Part shown: one piece after another, positions 57,002 through 64,000 of the stretch
How the letters are laid out: each line of letters begins with the position of its first letter
Position numbering within the stretch: position 1 is the stretch's first letter
Source: Flammulina velutipes
Lineage: Eukaryota > Basidiomycota > Agaricomycetes > Agaricales > Physalacriaceae
Assembly (NCBI GenBank): GCA_011800155.1
Contig: JAALGH010000011.1
Span: 1,612,001 to 1,676,000 of the forward strand
Reading direction: 5' to 3'
DNA: 64,000 nucleotides
Program-made: the position numbers and the translations under genes
The notes under the pieces: generated by a model
Seen by the model: the letters and a program-made list of their open reading frames with translations, nothing else
What the model was told of the DNA's origin: nothing
Databases searched by the model: none

Positions 57002-58115
57002 ATGTCCCCTACGGTTGATCCTGCGTTCTACTCTTTGCCTGAGCCCCGTGGCCTTATTTCGGACGCCTGCGCGCAATACGCTGCTGGATTTCTTCACAAG
57101 ACGTTGCATGCAAGGCAGGGCGACACGTTTGATTTTACCATGAACTCGGAGACCAAATACACCGCGCTCTTTGAAGACTTCAATTATCTCGAATTCTCGT
57201 TACTTCGCCCGGTGTGAGTGATGACTGGTAGTTTTATGTCATTCGTTCGTTGACAGTTGATATAGGCTGTATGGGACACACCCTCGTCTCCGAACTCTGA
57301 TTGGCACAGCTTTCCAGCGCGCGGCCATTGTAAACCCACTCAAAGCTGACATCAAGGCTATCTTCCAGCTTGTTGTTGTCGAGCTGAACGCGTTGACTGG
57401 TGGTGATTTGCGACTCAGCGCGGATTTGTCTCAAAAGTGCTCTACACTGTCTACCCGCATCGATGGCAACATTTCGTATATTCGAGACCAGTTCGTAAAG
57501 GCACGTAAGGTATGTTCTCACTCTCTATCATCGTACGTATCCTGATACATCGTTAACAGGCTCTTGACATCCCCGAGGACGACAAGATGAACGGTTATCT
57601 CAAAATTTCATATGCGTTGTTGTTCCTGTGGACGATCTTTGTCTTCCTGATGTTCTTCATGGAGAAGACGTTGCTCGTGGGTCTCATTCCTGTAGCACCG
57701 ACGATGGGAATTGGTGGGTCGCTCCTTTCGATTCGCGTGCTCAGTTGCTCACGTTCTCTAGGTCTAGGCATAGCGACCGGAAGGTTCTACCAGAGGATCC
57801 GTCGCTCTGTGCCAGCTGTATATACGGACGGGTTCTACTGTGTCAACGCTTGGTTGGACGCCTCGCTTTTCCTCGAGCGGCTGAGCAGCGGTCCGATTGA
57901 CGCCGCCGAGAGGGAGCATGCTCTTCGGTTCATTGAGCGTTTCAAAGCTTCGGTTAGTGATTCTCGTCTAATTGACTGTCTTCTGAGCTAATTCATGTCA
58001 GGTTGCAACGCAGAATAGTCCGTTGACAGGCTTCGTACACGAGAAGAGGTATTGGTTTGAGAAATACATGAAGGAGTGGAACATCGCCGGCCGGAATGAT
58101 TTCTTTCCGTTCTGA
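57002..58115 (+). CDS. Fungal membrane protein of unknown function, tandem copy 2
   Basis: Colinear paralogue of the preceding gene. Start MSPTVDPAFYSLPEPRGLIS, then YAAGFLHKTLHARQGDTFDF and LRPV|LYGTHPRLRTLIGTAFQRAA; ELNALTGGDLRLSADLSQKC; exon ALDIPEDDKMNGYLKISYAL with hydrophobic segments LLFLWTIFVFLMFFME and LVGLIPVAPTMGIG; then NAWLDASLFLERLSSGP, AAEREHALRFIERFKAS and an end FEKYMKEWNIAGRNDFFPF. The best preserved copy of the three; the phases of all inferred introns agree with copy 1. Confidence 0.72.
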
Positions 58116-58152
58116 GTACCTATATTGTGCTCCTTGTCCATTAACCACCACC

Positions 58153-59351
58153 ATGGTCTTGCGTCCTCGTACATTTGCGCGTATAGAATGTCTTGATCGC
58201 GTAATGTCCTTAACTGGATCGTCCGACTTCACGAGCCGCAGAGAAACACATTTCGACCAACCGTTCTATCGCACACCAGATCCCATCGCCGATGGTCCCT
58301 CAGCCTCGCTACTGCATACGATGCTTCACCTTGGATTCGCCGACGGGGCGTTCATCTTTGAAGACATCAACACATACTCAGTTGCCCTCGTCAACGTGTA
58401 CCATCTTCCGCCCGCGTGTCCATTTTCCTTTTGGTATGTGGTCATATCTGTGTTGCACATTACTGGTCGCTGATAGCTCAATAGCATCGGTCCGTGGCGC
58501 AAACGCGCTAGACATGTCATCGGCTGCGTGTTCCAGCTACACGCTTTTCAGAATGATCTCCGTCCAGAGCTCTACAGTATCTTTCATTCTTTGGCGCAAA
58601 TTTTACCTCCAGACGCCTCTGTCATCCCGTATCGATGATAATCTCTCTCGGCGATGCAGCACGGTGGCTAGGAAGATTAATACTGAGGTCGACCGGCTCC
58701 AAGGCCCATTCAAATACGCCTACATGGTCAGACTTTCCCCTCTATCCGAGTCGATACTCTCGCTAACTTCCACTTAGTGTTTCGCACTCAACGTGTCCAT
58801 GATCTTACTTCTCATCCTGATAGCTTTCTGCGCCGTTCTTCTCATTGTGGCTACAATTTTTTCCAGCCCAATTCTATTTCTCTTCTTCTCTCTTCTTTGT
58901 CTTGTCTTTGGAGGTGAGTCAGCGACATGCATCCAAACCCTTGACCTACTACTACGCCTTACAGGTCTAATCGTGCTAATGTTCCCATGGATGGACCGCG
59001 TTCGAAGCAGCGCCCATTATACAGCTTTCACGTTTCCTCTCATCTTAGATGCATGGCGCGATGTCTCTCAGTTTATTGCGCTCCTCAGCCAGGACACGTC
59101 CATCTATGGCACAAAGAACGTCGCTCGCGCTCTCCGTTTCATGTTGAGCTTCGAAGAACATGTATGTTGTTGCATTCCTTCTTCACGCACAACCTCGGCT
59201 AACGCGACGCTCCCAGCTATTGAAAAGTAAAGATCTCGACGAGCTCGTTTACAGGCTCGCCACGGAAGACCATGAGACCTTCAAAGACTACATATCTGAA
59301 TGGGAGAAGTCACTTGGCGCTGATTGTGTGGTCGATTCACTCTCTGGATAA
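58153..59351 (+). CDS. Fungal membrane protein of unknown function, tandem copy 3
   Basis: Most diverged copy. Start MVLRPRTFARIECLDRVMSL; an extended N-terminus before QPFYRTPDPIADGPSASLLH (like FYSLPEP.. of copy 2). Spliced CIGPWRKRARHVIGCVFQLH matches the LIGTAFQ exon. Hydrophobic hairpin: VSMILLLILIAFCAVLLIVA and SPILFLFFSLLCLVFG, longer than in the others. Then FPLILDAWRDVSQFIALLSQ and KNVARALRFMLSFEEH|LLKS and an end TFKDYISEWEKSLGADCVVD. The N-terminal exon is the least certain part. Confidence 0.65.
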
Positions 59352-59869
59352 TGACTGTGGTTTGAGTCTCGTATGCACCTTTGAATTAGATGTGAATGAC
59401 AAGTGTATCAATGGGTCAGAAATGAGCGCGAGCTTAGATTCGTCCGCAAGCCTTGGTGGTGGTAGATGGTGAACATTTGACCCGTGATGGACCTTGAGAT
59501 ACACGTGCTATTTCGATGAAATGAGCGTCTCTCCCTCAAAGTATAGAAATTGATTCCTCACCGAGCCTCTGATTACCAGAGACCGCCATGTTAAGTAGTT
59601 ATTGCGACGACAAACATAGAGACAACACTACAAAAGTGTCCCTTCGGAGCCGAGCTCAAAATTGAGGTGAAGAGCCACATGGACGACCGACGGTAACACG
59701 GAAAAGATCACGTCCTCCCTTGAGTCCCTTCATGTTATTGTTGCAATAATCACCTGAATATCGAGCACATGTGAAGGGTTTTGACGCTGGTTCCGAGTTG
59801 GCCATGGTAGTGTCTTTAGGTTTGTTTCAGAAATCATAAAACAATAAACCTTACTGCATGACCTAGGAT

Positions 59870-60140
59870 CGGATGCCTCTCGCCGCGTGTGGTACTAAAC
59901 CGTATACGTACTGATAAGCGTTCCTAGCAAAGCAAAGCAACTCGTGCTCTGTATAGAGGCATCCAACAGACGAAACAAATCGCCGATTAGCGCTCAAGTT
60001 CTTGGTAGAGTCGCTTGCAAAGAGTCATTTGCAAGGTCCAAGGGATCGGGATAACAACAAAGTAAAGTTTCTTGGATGTCATCGTAGGGGACGAAAAAAG
60101 TCACATCAGAATAATTCGATAAAATCACATTATTTCTGAT
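59870..60140 (-). pseudogene. F-box family 3 relic in arm D
   Basis: Minus-strand counterpart of the relic at 43960-44300 (TTATCGAATTATTCTGATGT, then CGTCCCC.A.GAT.ACATCC). Frames broken. Divergent from 2-TM gene 6. Confidence 0.5.
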
Positions 60141-60979
60141 ACAATGCTAGCGTGAATAAAGACAATACGGGTGCATTCCATACGCAAGGGACGATGGGTG
60201 ACCAGTGTATGCTTCACAGCGCTGATATATTACGGTTCTTCAAACGCTTGTGGAATACGAATGAGTATTTGGAGACACCATGAGAGACGATATACGAATA
60301 TCGAGTAATGTCATGGTACATGGAGGACTCAGGAAGGTCAAAGTGGTTCGGAATTTTCCGAGAATCCTCCTTTCCAAGTGATCGGTGGCACTGTCAAAGT
60401 TCAGTGCTTCCTGCCATCGTTCGCTTAACTAGGCTTCACTACAGATGCCAAGTTCAACAGATAGGGACAATAACGTCGGAGAAAGAACTAATGACTCTGA
60501 TGGAAGAGATGGTGAGCTTCTCCGGACAGATTTCAGCTTTGACCACTGGAGAACAAATAACTCAACTGTATCTTGCCTGCGAGGAAATACCACAAATTGA
60601 AAGGGGCCCATCTATCGACGCACAAAGAACTATCTCTAGGTTCTGTGAGGAAAGCCACCCTAAGTGGCGTGTCTTCCTTTTCCCAACGTAAATCGAACGC
60701 CACCGGCACATTCAGACGTTGTTCACCCGTACCGATACCAAACAACATACGGTCTAATCAGTAACAGTAATCTGGCAACTGGTAAGCATTTCTTATTGTA
60801 CTGGTTCATCACCGTGCGATGCTCTGTCCATTGTTCTCCTACTTCGTACTCATACCCCTATCAGTTCAACATTCCTTCTGTGAAGGATGATGTGGTGTAC
60901 CCTTCTTAGCGATCGAGCCGGACGACCTCAACCAAATAACGCAGCATCCCTTTTATTTGCTCTCCAAATTCTAGCCCAG

Positions 60980-60986
60980 TATATAA
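60980..60986 (+). promoter_or_regulatory. TATA box of 2-TM gene 6
   Basis: TATATAA in CAGTATATAACCTAGCGATA, ~110 bp before the ATG. Confidence 0.6.
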
Positions 60987-61094
60987 CCTAGCGATAATGT
61001 TGGACATTTTCTTCAGCCAAGGGAGTCGAACTTCCTTCAGCCAAACTAGCAGAGCCATTCATTCGGTCTTCTCATCCCACTTCATCCCAACGAC

Positions 61095-61632
61095 ATGAAC
61101 ACTTCCTCTCCCGACGTCGCGCCTTCTCCTACGTACGCCGCTGCGCCTAGCTCCCGCACCATCTCCGTGGATCCATTCGCCTCATCCGGATACACCTTCT
61201 TCGCATACGTGTCTTACCGCCACGGGATGACCCCTTCCGACTTCTTACCCGTCTACATGGAGTCCGAGGCAATGCCTCCTCCCTCGTATTCACTCAAGGA
61301 CGAGCCTGCAACGCTCGCCATGTACTTCTTCAAATTCGGATTCTGTACGTCTCTTTCTTCTCCCATTCACATCGACGTGATCTCTGACATTCATCATGGC
61401 AGTATTTCCTCCATTTTGGATCATGGGTGTTATTATCCTCTTCTCTCCTCTACGTGTCCCCGTGGAGGGTGACTGGCTGCCTGACAAGACCGATGCTGAG
61501 AAGCAGATTATCATCGATAAAATTAGACGTGCAGAGTTGAGGTGGGCTAAGCGCTGCCTGGTTGCGTTGGCCGTTTTCATTCTCCTTGCTCTCTGTGCTG
61601 GCGTAGCACTCTGGGCCGCCATTAACGCATAG
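61095..61632 (+). CDS. Small two-TM protein with PPxY motif, copy 6
   Basis: Start MNTSSPDVAPSPTYAAAPSS, then SVDPFASSGYTFFAYVSYRH, LPVYMESEAMPPPSYSLKDE (PPSY kept, LPVY in place of PPAY) and AMYFFKFGF before the intron. Exon 2: VFPPFWIMGVIILFSPLR, short loop VPVEGDWLPDKTDAEKQIII, IRRAELRWAKRCLVAL and a final segment ending GVALWAAINA. Both membrane segments intact. Its leader resembles that of 2-TM gene 4. Confidence 0.8.
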
Positions 61633-61730
61633 TACGAACTCTTCTTGTATCGTCCCTCCCAGCACACTTTGCGTTGTAACGTACCTATTCATTTGTATTT
61701 CCGCTGTTCATAATTGTAGCCACAACCTAT

Positions 61731-61740
61731 TGTATTTATC
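61731..61740 (+). promoter_or_regulatory. Conserved 3' UTR word TGTATTTATC (copy 6)
   Basis: 99 bp after the stop; context TGTATTTATCCCTAACATG. Confidence 0.55.
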
Positions 61741-61920
61741 CCTAACATGTTATCGCGCCGTGTCATTTAAAAAACGCGTTTTATTATTCTCGAAGCTGTG
61801 AAGCATGTGCCCTGACCAGATATATTTTCAAGTGGCGCTGACGCGACGCATAACAGTCATGTGATGTGACTGCATCGTCAACAACGGTCGCCACCGATTT
61901 GTTTTTAATCTTACACTCCC

Positions 61921-62676
61921 ATGTCTTCATCTATTGGCGGTTCCAGTCCTGGCCCTGTTTCTGCGCAGTTGGAATCCAATGAACCAAGGCGCTGTACACT
62001 CTGCAGGGCACTGGTCCCCCTTGAACATCTCTTTAAACGTTGTGACCTTTGTCGCGTCAAAATCAAAGAACAGGGCGAAAGGCGAAAAGCAAGGAAATCA
62101 CAGTCGATAAGTACAGTTACTCTCCCTAGTAAAAGGAAAGCAGACGACTCCGACGACAACGCTATACAAAATCATGTCAAGAAGATCAAGAAGGAAGAAC
62201 ATGTATGTTTTGTGCGGATAGTGCGTACCGCGAGCTGACTCTGCATTCTAGGCCCCTGTAAGCACTTCTAGACCTAGACCTATGTGCTATACACTACGGC
62301 ACATGGACCAACTATACGAAGCGCTCGCGGCTCGTCGCGCACACAAAATCCACGTCCGCGCGACACATTCGATAGTGGCGGATGCAGAGGTGGACGACAA
62401 GGAACGGGCGAAAATGGTCGCGACACAGATACAACAGTGGTCTGGGGTCAAGCTTGGGTGGGTTTGACTTGATCTGCTTCCTGCCTTCGAATCAAGAGTT
62501 AATCGTCTTCTACTACTAGGAAGGGGAAAGTCGACCGCAAGGGTGCATATACGCTAATCTTCACACCGGAGCCTTCACCTTCGAGGTTAAATGGTACGCT
62601 GAGGATTGAGGTGAAGAAGGATATGTCCCATACGCTGTTTCCGGGACAGAAGATATCTGTGGATATGTGTTATTAG
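61921..62676 (+). CDS. Hypothetical protein with N-terminal Cys pairs
   Basis: I do not recognise the family. Three exons join in phase: from 61921 (MSSSIGGSSPGPVSAQLESN) to ..KKIKKEEH, then APVSTSRPRPMCYTLRHMDQ.., then GKGKVDRKGAYTLIFTPEP to the stop at 62674. An N-terminal CTLC..RCDLC arrangement (RRCTLCRALVPLEHLFKRCD) could bind one zinc ion. Next comes a very basic stretch (KEQGERRKARKSQS, SKRKADDSDD) like a nuclear signal. The C-terminal part has helix- and strand-like segments (DKERAKMVATQIQQWSGVKL). Possibly nuclear; function unknown. Confidence 0.6.
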
Positions 62677-63447
62677 CGTCGCTTTCTTGGTTGGCGCCTT
62701 CTATTACGCGAGTGTCACTCCTCTCACACTTTGCATGCACAGGACTCGGATACTATATCTCCATTCCGACTTTATTGCTTTTTCCAACGACATTCCTATT
62801 CAAGTACTACTCTCGCTTCTACATAATTCATTCGGCCACGTGGCTCATCTTGGACCAGCTATATACTACGAGGACGCGAGCCGTCTTTTTGGGGGGGAAC
62901 TTGCGATTGCTAAGAACCGGGTGCTCTTTACGCATGGATGGCCTCCATGACACACTTTATTTGGCGATACGGTCTTGGCTATGAGCATTGTCTGTCAGGC
63001 GTTGCCCTGTAACTACAGACTTGGGTGTCTGGGATATACATCATGTAGGGAACTCTAACACTACTTCCTACAGCCTCATTTAGTCTCACGAGGATACCTC
63101 CTATATGTCTTCAAGGATCCAACAACCTATCCATTTTCATTGCTTTTTCCATCGCTCGTTACGAAGATATTTCTAGACCTCTCACTATCATCGAAGACAT
63201 GCAACGCGGTGTTCAAGCGATGCGTTGGCGTCAAGGATCGTTCAATAAAGTCATTTGTCACACGCTAATTTTCATCTAGGGCATATGACTCATCGTGGCG
63301 CCGAAATTTTCTTCAAATTTGGGAAGAGGGGAGATTCAGCGTTGACAGCAATCCTATTCCACATTCATACCCAACCACTGAACAAGGTTTGCACATTGCT
63401 TGCGTCTATACCCATTATTCATTATGCACAGTCAAACACATAACACA
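62677..63447. other. Convergent intergenic, no gene seen
   Basis: About 770 bp between the hypothetical gene and ITPase, convergent. The frames at 62667-62984 are motif-free. Confidence 0.5.
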
Positions 63448-64000
63448 CTATAGTCCCGAATCGACAGCTGCTAGGTTTTGTAAGTAGACGCGCAACTTTG
63501 CTAATGCTCTGTATCTATGGGAGATCGTGTTCTTCACGGCTGGGTCCATTTCGGCATACCTAATTCACAGGATCGTCAGGATGGCAATTCGGAGAGAAAG
63601 AAAGCGTGGGTACGTCTGGGAAAATTCAATGGGCTGGAAGCAAGGATCCCATCCAAAAGAGGGCGGTCCACGGGCGGGAACGATGTGTCCGTCTGTTCTC
63701 CCTTCGAAGATGACGACTTCCTGACCTGGGCCGGCGCAGTACGCGAATGTGCAAAGCGCCCATGCTTCGCGACCCTCTAGGCTTCCGTCTTTCGTGAAGC
63801 CATCGAGCATATGGTTGAGGCCATCACAGCCGACACCTTTGAGGAAGTGTTTAATATATGGTCCAGGGAGGCCGTTGAGGGCTTTGAAGCAGAGCGCGGT
63901 GTCCTCTGTGATACACGCTGCGCCAGTGAGCTCGGCGGCGGCGGCGCATTTGGCGTGCGCTACTTCTTCGGTGGATCCTTGGATCTCAGGGACTGTGGAA
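63448..64000 (-). CDS. HAM1: Inosine triphosphate pyrophosphatase (HAM1/ITPA), 5' end beyond window
   Basis: Removes ITP, XTP and dITP from nucleotide pools. The visible part starts inside the protein at the right edge ([16 protein letters not shown]) and continues [50 protein letters not shown] and DPCFQP, all signature motifs of the family. A short intron then joins [22 protein letters not shown]. It ends [11 protein letters not shown] at 63448. The start and the N-terminal nucleotide-binding loop lie outside the window. Confidence 0.92.

Larger units (their letters stand above)
59352..61094. other. Inverted arm D region, F-box relic and 2-TM promoter
   Basis: 1.7 kb without intact gene between tandem copy 3 and 2-TM gene 6. 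It is the reverse complement of ~42990-44720. The F-box relic lies at ~59900-60140 on the minus strand. Confidence 0.6.
59390..61632 (-). repeat. Inverted repeat arm D (F-box relic plus 2-TM gene 6)
   Basis: Partner of arm A (42466-44720), ~14.7 kb away, opposite orientation, similar length. 2-TM genes lie at the outer ends of the arms. Between them are CSC1, the PIN-like gene, TSR2, the gene-5 module and the three tandem genes. Confidence 0.75.

Noticed and set aside
1..64000. tRNA, rRNA, CRISPR, transposase or reverse transcriptase
   Set aside because: No recognisable signature seen by eye; a tRNA scan and a repeat-library search would be decisive.

Overview
The window is nuclear DNA of a filamentous fungus, most likely an agaricomycete basidiomycete. 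Genes are close together on both strands. They are cut by many introns of about 45-65 bp with GT..AG ends, and the intact families are typical of mushroom-forming fungi: a CAP10-type glycosyltransferase, an Ole1-type desaturase with a C-terminal cytochrome b5 domain, a Zn2Cys6 regulator and expanded F-box families. No tRNA, rRNA, CRISPR array or recognisable transposase or reverse transcriptase was seen. Exon chains were built by hand from splice sites and reading phase.

Layout. 0-3.7 kb: a GT90/CAP10 glycosyltransferase (cut by the left edge) and a secreted GH43-like hydrolase, both on the minus strand. 4.6-10.7 kb: two tandem F-box genes, an LRR-like F-box-type gene, and a divergent small two-membrane-segment (2-TM) gene. 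11.7-21.3 kb: a 74-residue hypothetical protein, condensin subunit CND1/CAP-D2, a PI4P 5-kinase and a microsomal glutathione S-transferase 3. 21.3-25.7 kb: no supported gene, but an old tandem duplication. 25.7-34.0 kb: a Zn2Cys6 transcription factor, a delta-9 desaturase and an MGRN1-like RING protein. 34.2-45 kb: duplicated F-box/LRR and 2-TM genes with relics. 45-52.3 kb: a CSC1/OSCA-type channel, a PIN-like transporter and the ribosome factor TSR2. 52.6-61.6 kb: two more 2-TM genes, an intact F-box gene, F-box relics and three tandem membrane-protein genes of unknown function. 61.9-64 kb: a Cys-rich hypothetical gene and ITPase (HAM1), cut by the right edge.

The most unusual feature is a repeated module present six times, in both orientations: a small 2-TM protein with PPxY motifs, usually divergent from an F-box or LRR-like gene or its relic. 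All six copies share a TATA core block and a 3' UTR word. Three also carry an identical CArG box at a fixed distance from the TATA box. PPxY motifs are classic ligands of the WW domains of Nedd4/Rsp5 ubiquitin ligases, and F-box proteins are substrate receptors of SCF ligases. I therefore infer a locus-wide ubiquitin theme. The pairing and shared control sequences are seen directly; the biochemical link is inference.

The duplications explain much of the accessory DNA: a recent direct repeat (about 36-37 and 39.5-40.6 kb), a long diverged inverted repeat (about 42.5-44.7 and 59.4-61.6 kb), an inverted copy of the LRR/2-TM pair (7.9-10.8 versus 36-38.8 kb), and several decayed F-box copies. The housekeeping genes between them look intact.
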